Positions 1 through 5,039 of a DNA stretch of 5,039 nt are shown one piece after another. Within the stretch, counting starts at the first letter, position 1. Every line of letters begins with the position of its first letter. A model generated the notes under the pieces. It had not been told where the DNA came from. It ran no database searches and was given only the letters and a program-made list of their open reading frames with translations. The position numbers and the translations under genes are program-made. Source of the DNA: Bacteroidales bacterium (lineage in GTDB: Bacteria > Bacteroidota > Bacteroidia > Bacteroidales > UBA7960); contig PUPG01000135.1 of NCBI GenBank assembly GCA_003553005.1, positions 1-5,039 of the forward strand. The letters are read 5' to 3'.

Positions 1-50
1 ACCGGGATCAGTGCCTCGAAGAGCCTGGGACGCCTATGGGGTTTCGACAT
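1..50 (-). CDS. 5' end of a minus-strand gene, possibly an NhaC-type Na+/H+ antiporter (partial)
   Basis: Only 16 complete codons are in the window, reading MSKPHRRPRLFEALIP and then a codon starting GT (Val). The ATG at 48-50 is the only ATG in this frame, and an in-frame stop lies upstream at 99-101, so the start is well constrained if the gene is real. A short basic, Pro-rich tail running into LFEALIPV resembles, from memory, the cytoplasmic N-terminus before the first membrane helix of bacterial NhaC Na+/H+ antiporters. That is a weak similarity over very few residues. The gene would be co-oriented with dus and hppA, 127 bp downstream of the dus stop, with an exact TAnnTTTG box in the gap. 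The alternative is a plus-strand gene ending at the TGA at 55-57 (tail GRLWGFDME), which I cannot exclude. Confidence 0.45.
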   Translation of the reverse strand, partial: MSKPHRRPRLFEALIP

Positions 51-77
51 GGAGTGACGGGTTGTTTTGGATTGGAC

Positions 78-103
78 TGTAAAATAAGCAGATTTTTTTT
101 ACA
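78..103. repeat. Small inverted repeat TGTAAAA-N12-TTTTACA
   Basis: Perfect 7-bp arms lie at 78-84 and 97-103 with a 12-base spacer containing part of a T8 run (93-100). The repeat sits between the candidate -7 box at 108-115 and the left-edge start codon. It could be an operator or a hairpin in the leader of that gene. The arms are A/T-rich, so a chance origin is quite possible. Confidence 0.3.
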
Positions 104-107
104 TGAG

Positions 108-115
108 CAAACCTA
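108..115 (-). promoter_or_regulatory. Candidate Bacteroidota -7 promoter box (TAGGTTTG)
   Basis: On the minus strand these bases read TAGGTTTG, an exact match to the Bacteroidota primary-sigma -7 consensus TAnnTTTG. It lies 57 bp upstream of the ATG at 48-50 and points toward it. No convincing TTTG -33 element stands at the usual 17-23 bp upstream; the nearest TTG is about 26 bp away, inside the octamer repeat. The call therefore rests on one short motif and its position. Confidence 0.35.
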
Positions 116-118
116 TTT

Positions 119-158
119 AATGTGCTGATGTGCTAATTTGCCAATGTGCTAATGAAGG
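119..158. repeat. Degenerate 8-bp tandem repeat (AATGTGCT units)
   Basis: Successive octamers read AATGTGCT (119-126), GATGTGCT (127-134), AATTTGCC (135-142), AATGTGCT (143-150) and AATGAAGG (151-158). The first and fourth are identical, the second differs at one base, the third at two, and the last keeps only AATG. The run is confined to the gap between the dus stop codon and the left-edge gene. It has no clear hairpin and no reading-frame meaning. It looks like a short intergenic repeat element of the kind that can be dispersed in a genome, but a single copy cannot prove that. Confidence 0.6.
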
Positions 159-177
159 GTTTCGGATATAAGGTGTC

Positions 178-1188
178 TTACTGGCACAGGCGGTGAAAAT
201 GACCGGAGATTTCTGCTTCCGTGGCAAATGGCTGCTGCAAGGCTTGTTCTGCAGCTGCGATATACGCTGCTTGGGTTTGTGCCCTTTTGATCGCAGAGAA
301 AACGTGCTGACTTTCGGTGAACATCCCTGACAGATAATGCCAGACCGCTTTCATCCAGCCGGTTTGCCTGGATTCACCAGGGATATTCTCCAGGGCATGT
401 TGCCAAAGGCTATGATGGAAGGCAGCAAGCCTGTTCCGTTTTTCTTCTTCCGCGAGATGCACTCCCCTTAACTCGTGAGCCAGGAAGGGGTTGATCAGGG
501 CCCCGCGTCCAAGCATCCAGCTTTGCTGCCGAGGATACCTGTCGCGGATTTTTCCGAAAGAAATAGTATTGTGGATGTCGCCATTATACACTGCCGGGTG
601 ATTGGCCTGCTCCAGGATGTGCTCAAAATCATTGGGATCTGCCTGGCCACTATACAATTGCTTGCCAGTGCGGGGATGCAGGATGAGGTGATCAATGGGA
701 AAGGCATTGAAAATGGGCAGGCAATCCCGGATCTCTTGCGGGTCGTAGTAGCCAGTTCGGGTTTTGATGGATAGCTTGACCGCCCCGGTGGCAAAAATTG
801 CCGCTTGAAATACTGCTTCCAGGATGCGTGCGATGTCACCGGGGTAGGGAAGGAGGCCGCTGCCCCGCTTTTTATGGGTGATCCGCCTGAAAGGACATCC
901 GAGGTTCCAGTTCAGGTGCTGGTAGCCCGCCTTGTGCAATGCGTTGGCCAGGGCAATGATCTCCCTGGCGTCGTTGCTGATGATCTGCGGAATGGTGATG
1001 GCCTGCAGGTCATCCGCCGGCAACAGGTCATCCAGTTTTGCCGGGTGGATTTGCTGGTAACCGCATCCGGTGATGAAAGGGGCATAATACCAGTCGTATC
1101 CCCCGATGTGTGTATGCAGCGCACGGCGGTAATGCTTGTTGGTGATCCCCCTGAAAGGGGCCAGGGATAAGGATAGTGCTTGGGCCAT
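178..1188 (-). CDS. tRNA-dihydrouridine synthase (Dus family)
   Basis: This 336-residue cytoplasmic flavoenzyme would reduce uridines in the D-loop of tRNA to dihydrouridine using FMN and NAD(P)H. An N-terminal TIM barrel (about residues 6-240) is followed by a C-terminal helical tRNA-binding domain. Visible family motifs are the FMN-binding LAPFRGITN (9-17); NLGCP (95-99), whose C98 matches the catalytic cysteine of the family; KTRTG (142-146), matching the usual KxRxG; LHPRTGKQLYSG (170-181) with H171; YNGDI (201-205); and the phosphate-binding LGRGALINP (226-234). The C-terminal TGWMKAVWHYLSGMF segment is also typical. Length is normal and all key residues are present, so the gene looks intact. 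The ATG at 1186-1188 puts the barrel motif at the expected distance from the N-terminus; upstream is A-rich with no Shine-Dalgarno. I cannot assign the DusA, DusB or DusC subtype, so the modified tRNA position is unknown. Confidence 0.93.
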   Translation of the reverse strand: MAQALSLSLAPFRGITNKHYRRALHTHIGGYDWYYAPFITGCGYQQIHPAKLDDLLPADDLQAITIPQIISNDAREIIALANALHKAGYQHLNWNLGCPFRRITHKKRGSGLLPYPGDIARILEAVFQAAIFATGAVKLSIKTRTGYYDPQEIRDCLPIFNAFPIDHLILHPRTGKQLYSGQADPNDFEHILEQANHPAVYNGDIHNTISFGKIRDRYPRQQSWMLGRGALINPFLAHELRGVHLAEEEKRNRLAAFHHSLWQHALENIPGESRQTGWMKAVWHYLSGMFTESQHVFSAIKRAQTQAAYIAAAEQALQQPFATEAEISGHFHRLCQ

Positions 1189-1204
1189 GTTTTAAAGATA
1201 ATAC

Positions 1205-1268
1205 AAAAAGTTTGAGGTTTGAAGTTTGAAGTTGCCTCGGGTAACCTCAAACTTCAAACCTCAAACTT
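1205..1268 (-). terminator. Candidate terminator hairpin downstream of hppA
   Basis: Arms at 1208-1236 and 1240-1268 are complementary at 27 of 29 positions around a 3-base loop (TCG). The two imperfect pairs are 1234/1242 and 1230/1246; in RNA from either strand one becomes a G-U wobble. Read on the minus strand, the hairpin begins 46 bases after the hppA stop and is followed by a T5 run at 1209-1205. That is the layout of an intrinsic terminator before dus, although the stem is far longer and less GC-rich than usual. It arises from the heptamer repeat, so termination may be incidental. It could also act as a partial terminator or an mRNA-stabilising hairpin. Confidence 0.45.
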
Positions 1269-1290
1269 CAAACCTCAAACTTCAAACCCC
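1210..1290. repeat. 7-bp-period repeat in both orientations (AAACTTC/AAACCTC)
   Basis: The right part is an array of heptamers from 1249 to 1290: AAACTTC, AAACCTC, AAACTTC, AAACCTC, AAACTTC and AAACCCC, preceded by a partial AACCTC at 1243-1248. The alternation makes a 14-bp higher-order unit. The left part (1210-1230) carries three heptamers in the reverse orientation: GTTTGAG, GTTTGAA, GTTTGAA. The two parts meet at GTTGCCTCGGGTAAC (1231-1245). The array fills most of the gap between hppA and dus and does not enter either gene. It looks like an intergenic repeat element generated by slippage and inversion; no transposase or terminal target duplication is visible. Confidence 0.75.
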
Positions 1291-1314
1291 TTTAAAAAAT
1301 AGCGGATTGTCCAA

Positions 1315-3504
1315 TCAGAATATTGCTCCCGCCAGCACAAGCGCCACAATAGCAACCAGCTTAAGCAGGATGTTGAGCGAAGGACCGCTGGTGTCCTTGA
1401 GCGGATCACCCACGGTATCGCCTACGATGGAGGCGTTGTGTGCTTCCGTGCCTTTACCATATTCTTTGCCGTTGTGGGTGATGCCCTTTTCGATGAGTTT
1501 CTTGGCATTGTCCCAGGAGCCCCCTGCGTTGGACTGCAGGATGGCGAGCAGGACGCCCGACACGGTGACGCCGGCCAGTAGTCCGCCAAGCGCTTCAGCA
1601 CCGAGCAATACGCCAGTCAGCACAGGCACGGCCACGGCAATGACGCCTGGAAGGATCATTTGCCTGAGGGCGGCACGTGTAGAGATCGTGACACAACTGG
1701 CATAATCCGGGGTGCCATCCGCGGCATCCATGATGTCGTGATCCTCCTTGCTCCATTCTTTGGTTGGCTTGCCCTGGTTCTTTTTCATCACTTCCAGGGC
1801 CTTCTTCAGCGGCTCAATCCGGTTGAATTGGTCGCGCACCTCTTCGATCATGTCCTGGGCTGCTTCACTAACCGCGCGGATGGTCAGGGCGGAAAACACA
1901 TAGGGCAGGAGTGCGCCCACGAAAACCGATGCAATCACGAAAGGCTGCGACACATCGATGCGGGTAATGTTGGCAGCGGTCATATAGGCCCCGAAAAGCG
2001 CCAGGGCGGTCAATGCAGCTGAACCGATGGCAAATCCCTTGCCGATGGCTGCCGTCGTGTTGCCTACGGCATCCAGTTTATCGGTGCGCTCCCGCACTTC
2101 GGGTTCAAGTTCTGACATCTCCGCGATGCCACCGGCGTTATCGGATACAGGGCCGTAAGCGTCCACGGAAAGCTGAATGCCGAGATTGGAGAGCATCCCC
2201 ACGGCTGCGATGGCAATGCCATAGAGACCTGCAAGATGGAATACCGCCATGATGGCAACGGCAATGGTCAGGATGGGGATGATGGTAGAAAGCATCCCGA
2301 TGCCAAGTCCGGAAATGATATTGGTAGCGGCTCCTGAAGTAGACTGGTGTGCGATGATCTTTACCGGCAGGTAATTGGTGCCGGTAAAAAATTCCGTAGA
2401 ATAGCCAATGATCAGTCCGGCAGCCAGTCCGATCATAGAGGAGAAGAAAATGTTATTGGCGGTGATGGTTCTTTCCACGCCGCCGTAGAGCATATCCGTA
2501 TAGGTCAGGCTTGCTGGCAGGATGTTGGTGATCAGCAGATAAGCGAAAACCACCATGACCACGGACGAGGTAAGCTGTCCGGCATTCAATGCATTTTGCG
2601 GGTTGCCTCCTTCTTTCACGCGGACAAAGAAGGTGCCGATGATGGACGCGATGATTCCTGCACCTGCCAGGAAGAGGGGCAGGACGACGGGAGAAAGTCC
2701 GTTGAAGGCATCCGTGTAAGTGGCTGTCATGAAGGTAGCTCCAAGGACCATGGCAGCGATCATACTTCCGACATAGGATTCGAAAAGGTCAGCACCCATT
2801 CCGGCCACGTCGCCCACGTTATCGCCCACGTTATCCGCAACTGCAGCCGGATTGAGCGGGTGATCCTCCGGGATGCCCGACTCTACCTTGCCCACCAGGT
2901 CGCCACCCACGTCGGCAGCCTTGGTGAAAATACCGCCACCCACACGCGCGAAAAGCGCGATGGACGAAGCACCAAAGGAGTAACCCGTCACGATGGTTAG
3001 CACCCGGTCTACACTAGCCACGGTTTCAACACCGAAAGCGTGGGCATAGATGATAAACAGCAGGCTGAGGCCCAATATGCCAAGACCAACCACCGAGAGG
3101 CCCATTACGCTGCCACCGGCAAATGCGATGCGCAGCGCCGGGTTAAGTCCGGTGCGCGCGGCATGCGTGGTGCGTACATTGGCTTTGGTGGCGATGCGCA
3201 AGCCGATAAAACCAGCAAGTCCACTGCTCAGGGCACCGATCACAAAGGAAAGGGCCACCAGTGGATGGGTTGTTTCCGTGCCCGTGGTAAGGGCCAGGAG
3301 GATGGCAATGGAAAGCACAAAGATCGACAGGATCTTGTACTCTGCCTTGATGAAAGCCATGGCACCGTCGGCAATATAGCCAGCGATACGCATCATCTTG
3401 TCGGTACCTTTGGGCTGCTTCCTGATCCACAGCACGCGGGTGTACGTGAAGAAAACGGCAATGATGCCGATCACGGGAATGAGATACAGGTAAAAATTGT
3501 CCAT
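1315..3504 (-). CDS. hppA: K+-dependent membrane-bound ion-translocating pyrophosphatase
   Basis: This 729-residue integral membrane protein hydrolyses cytoplasmic pyrophosphate and couples it to pumping H+ and/or Na+ out of the cytoplasm. The family forms homodimers with about 16 helices per subunit, and hydrophobic segments run throughout. Signature motifs are present: [18 protein letters not shown] (189-206) and [14 protein letters not shown] (219-232), which bind Mg-PPi; [16 protein letters not shown] (448-463); [12 protein letters not shown] (658-669); and [17 protein letters not shown] (695-711). The core acidic and lysine residues are intact and length is typical. [10 protein letters not shown] (481-490) has Ala at 485 and Gly at 488, where K+-independent enzymes have Lys and Thr, so this is a K+-dependent enzyme. 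The semi-conserved gate glutamate is E242 in ADLFESYVG, the same helix position as in Thermotoga Na+-PPase, so H+ versus Na+ specificity is unsettled. The ATG at 3502-3504 gives a normal N-terminus; no Shine-Dalgarno is seen. It is divergent from the downstream lyase gene. Confidence 0.97.
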   Translation of the reverse strand: MDNFYLYLIPVIGIIAVFFTYTRVLWIRKQPKGTDKMMRIAGYIADGAMAFIKAEYKILSIFVLSIAILLALTTGTETTHPLVALSFVIGALSSGLAGFIGLRIATKANVRTTHAARTGLNPALRIAFAGGSVMGLSVVGLGILGLSLLFIIYAHAFGVETVASVDRVLTIVTGYSFGASSIALFARVGGGIFTKAADVGGDLVGKVESGIPEDHPLNPAAVADNVGDNVGDVAGMGADLFESYVGSMIAAMVLGATFMTATYTDAFNGLSPVVLPLFLAGAGIIASIIGTFFVRVKEGGNPQNALNAGQLTSSVVMVVFAYLLITNILPASLTYTDMLYGGVERTITANNIFFSSMIGLAAGLIIGYSTEFFTGTNYLPVKIIAHQSTSGAATNIISGLGIGMLSTIIPILTIAVAIMAVFHLAGLYGIAIAAVGMLSNLGIQLSVDAYGPVSDNAGGIAEMSELEPEVRERTDKLDAVGNTTAAIGKGFAIGSAALTALALFGAYMTAANITRIDVSQPFVIASVFVGALLPYVFSALTIRAVSEAAQDMIEEVRDQFNRIEPLKKALEVMKKNQGKPTKEWSKEDHDIMDAADGTPDYASCVTISTRAALRQMILPGVIAVAVPVLTGVLLGAEALGGLLAGVTVSGVLLAILQSNAGGSWDNAKKLIEKGITHNGKEYGKGTEAHNASIVGDTVGDPLKDTSGPSLNILLKLVAIVALVLAGAIF

Positions 3505-3590
3505 AGAACGTTTTCTTGATTTATTAGTAGCAAAATGGTTATTTGTTTAAAGAAACAACGTTTTGATAAAAAAGTTTAGTAGGCTGCGTA

Positions 3591-3628
3591 TGCGAGGTGA
3601 AAATACCAAAATTTCACTATTTCTCGCA
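3591..3628. promoter_or_regulatory. Nested dyad in the hppA/lyase divergent intergenic region
   Basis: An inner inverted repeat GTGAAA (3597-3602) / TTTCAC (3612-3617) with a 9-base spacer is flanked by a second inverted repeat TGCGAG (3591-3596) / CTCGCA (3623-3628). The left arms are contiguous and the right arms are separated by 5 bases. The dyad lies 86 bp upstream of the hppA start and 122 bp upstream of the lyase start. It could be an operator shared by both divergent promoters or a bulged RNA hairpin. The sequence matches no operator I can name. Confidence 0.35.
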
Positions 3629-3724
3629 ATGTGCTTTACCTTGGCAATAAATGCTTCAATTGTAAAAAATTGGGATTATGGTGTGCTGCGATATTGGTTT
3701 ATTTATCGGTAGGATCAAAATGCG

Positions 3725-3732
3725 TATCTTTA
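3725..3732 (+). promoter_or_regulatory. Candidate -7 box for the aspartase-like gene (TATCTTTA)
   Basis: TATCTTTA matches the Bacteroidota -7 consensus TAnnTTTG in all but the last base and ends 18 bp before the ATG at 3751, giving a short leader of roughly 10-13 bases. A TTTA at 3698-3701, 23 bp upstream, could stand in for the -33 TTTG. Both elements are imperfect and the region is A/T-rich, so support is modest. Confidence 0.3.
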
Positions 3733-3750
3733 TTTCGCAAAAATACTTTT

Positions 3751-5039
3751 ATGAGAGAAGAAAAGGACTTTCTGGGTAAAATTCCGGTTCCGGGGAATGC
3801 CCTTTACGGGATACACGCCATCCGTTCAGCCGGCAACTTTCCGGGACGGGAAGCATTTCACCCGGCTTGGTACCGGGCCATGGGACTGGTCAAGCAAGCC
3901 GCATACCGTTGTATCTTATCGTTTAAAAGGGCCGCCGAGGGCAAGTTCCCGGCTGAGCAACTGCCTGCCGGCATGGAACGCATGGAGGTGTTTGACCACC
4001 TGGAGGAAGCGGCTACCGGGATGGCTGCCGGTAAATACATCGATCACTTTATCGTGCCGGCCGTGCAGGGGGGTGCCGGGACTTCCATCAACATGAATGT
4101 CAATGAGATCCTGGCCAATGCGGCCCTGGTGCAGATGGGACATGTCCCCGGGCAGTACGATGTGATCGACCCCTACCGGCATGCCAACCTGTTTCAGAGC
4201 ACCAATGATGTGGTGCCCACCGCCTTGACGCTTGCGGTGATGCAGCAGCTGCATTTGCTTGAGGAGGGCATCAACAGCCTGCGTGCCCGCATGGAAAAGC
4301 TGGAAGGACAATACCGCGGCAGCCTGCGCATGGCCTACACCCAGATGCAGCAAGCGCTGCCCTCATCGTATGGGATGCTTTTCAGCGCCTACAATGAGGC
4401 CCTTGCACGCGACTGGTGGCGGATCTCCAAATGTTTTGAGCGCATCAAGGTGGTCAACCTGGGTGGCGGGGCCACGGGCAGTGGTCTGGCCGTGCCACGT
4501 TACTATGTGATGGAAGTGGTGCATCAGCTGCAGCAGCTGACCAACCTGCCCGTGACCCGCAGCGACAATCACACCGATACCACACAAAACCTGGATGCCC
4601 TGGTGGAGGTGCACGGCATCCTGAAAGCGCACGCAGTAAATCTCGAAAAGATCGCATCAGACCTGCGCCTGCTGGCCTCAGACCTTACAGGCACGCCCGA
4701 GGTCACCCTCCCCAAAAGGCAGCCCGGCAGCAGCATGATGCCCGGCAAGGTAAACCCGGTGATCCCGGAATACATCATCAGCATTGCGCATAAAGTCTAT
4801 AGCAATGACCAGCTTATTACCTCGCTATCCGGACAGGGATGTCTGGATTTGAATGCCTATATCCCGCTCATCGGCCACGCGATGCTGGACAGCCTGGAAA
4901 TGCTTACATCAGCAGGCAACAATATGGGGAGCTTGCTGCTCGACGGACTCCAGGTGCACAGTTCGCTGTCGCTGGAGAAGGCGATGCACAGTCCGGCCAT
5001 CACCACGGCCCTGATGCCTTACCTGGGATACCGCGTCGC
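3751..5039 (+). CDS. aspA: Aspartate ammonia-lyase-like enzyme, aspartase/fumarase superfamily (3' end outside window)
   Basis: The frame is open from the ATG to the right edge (429 complete codons). The family is usually 460-480 residues, so about 40-50 are missing. The predicted cytoplasmic homotetramer would convert L-aspartate reversibly to fumarate and ammonia. The N-terminus REEKDFLGKIPVP...LYGIHAIRSAGNF (2-30) is aspartase-like and supports this ATG; no in-frame ATG lies in the gap upstream. Conserved substrate residues fall in QGGAGTSINMNVNE (106-119, T111), QSTND (149-153), TQMQ (197-200) and the mobile loop GSSMMPGKVNP (326-336), with S327 as the likely catalytic base plus K333 and N335. 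Gln198, where fumarases have His, favours an E. coli AspA-like enzyme over fumarase C. Two loops are unusual: HPND is DPYR (140-143), and GRTxxQDA is AYTQMQQA (195-202). Another lyase of this superfamily is possible. The leader is A/T-rich with no Shine-Dalgarno. Confidence 0.85.
   Translation, partial: MREEKDFLGKIPVPGNALYGIHAIRSAGNFPGREAFHPAWYRAMGLVKQAAYRCILSFKRAAEGKFPAEQLPAGMERMEVFDHLEEAATGMAAGKYIDHFIVPAVQGGAGTSINMNVNEILANAALVQMGHVPGQYDVIDPYRHANLFQSTNDVVPTALTLAVMQQLHLLEEGINSLRARMEKLEGQYRGSLRMAYTQMQQALPSSYGMLFSAYNEALARDWWRISKCFERIKVVNLGGGATGSGLAVPRYYVMEVVHQLQQLTNLPVTRSDNHTDTTQNLDALVEVHGILKAHAVNLEKIASDLRLLASDLTGTPEVTLPKRQPGSSMMPGKVNPVIPEYIISIAHKVYSNDQLITSLSGQGCLDLNAYIPLIGHAMLDSLEMLTSAGNNMGSLLLDGLQVHSSLSLEKAMHSPAITTALMPYLGYRV

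Noticed and set aside
1..57. Plus-strand C-terminal tail (TGISASKSLGRLWGFDME then TGA)
   Set aside because: It overlaps the better-supported minus-strand start, and the tail matches no family I recognise. It is not fully excluded, because only 19 codons are visible.
495..839. 114-codon minus-strand open frame
   Set aside because: It is an alternative frame inside dus, and the dus frame carries all the family motifs.
1193..1200. TATCTTTA box on the minus strand just before dus
   Set aside because: It ends only 4 bases before the dus ATG, too close for a promoter with a normal start site, and no -33 element stands at the correct distance.
1210..1290. CRISPR-like array
   Set aside because: The units are 7-14 bp with no unique spacers and occur in both orientations, which is not CRISPR architecture.
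1226..1705. 159-codon plus-strand open frame starting inside the heptamer repeat
   Set aside because: Its first residues are translated repeat DNA (repeated NFKPQTS/LKLQT), and the rest is antisense to the hppA C-terminus.
2347..3000. 217-codon plus-strand open frame
   Set aside because: It lies wholly antisense to the conserved core of hppA and encodes a composition rich in His, Asp, Gly and Ser with no family resemblance; it is a shadow of hppA codon use.
3040..3519. 159-codon plus-strand open frame
   Set aside because: Antisense to the hppA N-terminal half, with low-complexity hydrophilic composition.
3507..3564. Direct repeat AACGTTTT at 3507-3514 and 3557-3564, exactly 50 bp apart upstream of hppA
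   Set aside because: An 8-base match in A/T-rich DNA is within chance expectation, and it has no matching extension or known regulator.
3797..4096. 99-codon plus-strand open frame in a different frame from the lyase
   Set aside because: It overlaps the lyase N-terminal region in another frame; the lyase frame carries the family N-terminus and the AGTSINMN motif.
3916..4353. 145-codon minus-strand open frame
   Set aside because: Antisense to the aspartase-like gene, whose motifs are unambiguous in the plus frame.

Overview
The window looks like ordinary chromosomal housekeeping sequence from a member of the Bacteroidota. Three things point there. The coding starts lack Shine-Dalgarno sequences and are preceded by A/T-rich leaders. 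TAnnTTTG-like -7 promoter boxes occur in the gaps. The membrane pyrophosphatase is of the K+-dependent type. Family-level placement is inference; I cannot name a genus.

Layout from left to right. Positions 1-50 carry the first codons of a minus-strand gene that leaves the window; its N-terminus weakly resembles NhaC-type Na+/H+ antiporters. Positions 51-177 are a short intergenic gap with an exact TAnnTTTG box, a small inverted repeat and a run of degenerate 8-bp repeats. Positions 178-1188 (minus) encode a complete tRNA-dihydrouridine synthase. Positions 1189-1314 are a gap mostly filled by a 7-bp-period repeat that folds into a long hairpin followed by a T-run in the minus-strand direction, so it could terminate the gene upstream. 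Positions 1315-3504 (minus) encode a complete 729-residue membrane-bound, ion-pumping pyrophosphatase (hppA). Positions 3505-3750 are a divergent intergenic region with a nested dyad. From 3751 to the right edge (plus) runs a 429-codon 3'-truncated gene of the aspartase/fumarase superfamily, most likely aspartate ammonia-lyase.

The genes do not form one obvious pathway. The three minus-strand genes are separated by gaps of about 126-127 bp, so they need not be one operon. hppA uses PPi from biosynthesis to build an ion gradient. If the left-edge gene is a Na+/H+ antiporter, the two would both act on monovalent-cation gradients, but that link is speculative. The lyase is transcribed divergently from hppA and would link aspartate to fumarate and ammonia.

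I see no mobile element, CRISPR array, RNA gene or evident novel system. The points most worth a second look are the two different short-period repeats flanking the dus gene, the altered substrate-site loops of the aspartase homologue, and the unresolved ion specificity of the pyrophosphatase.
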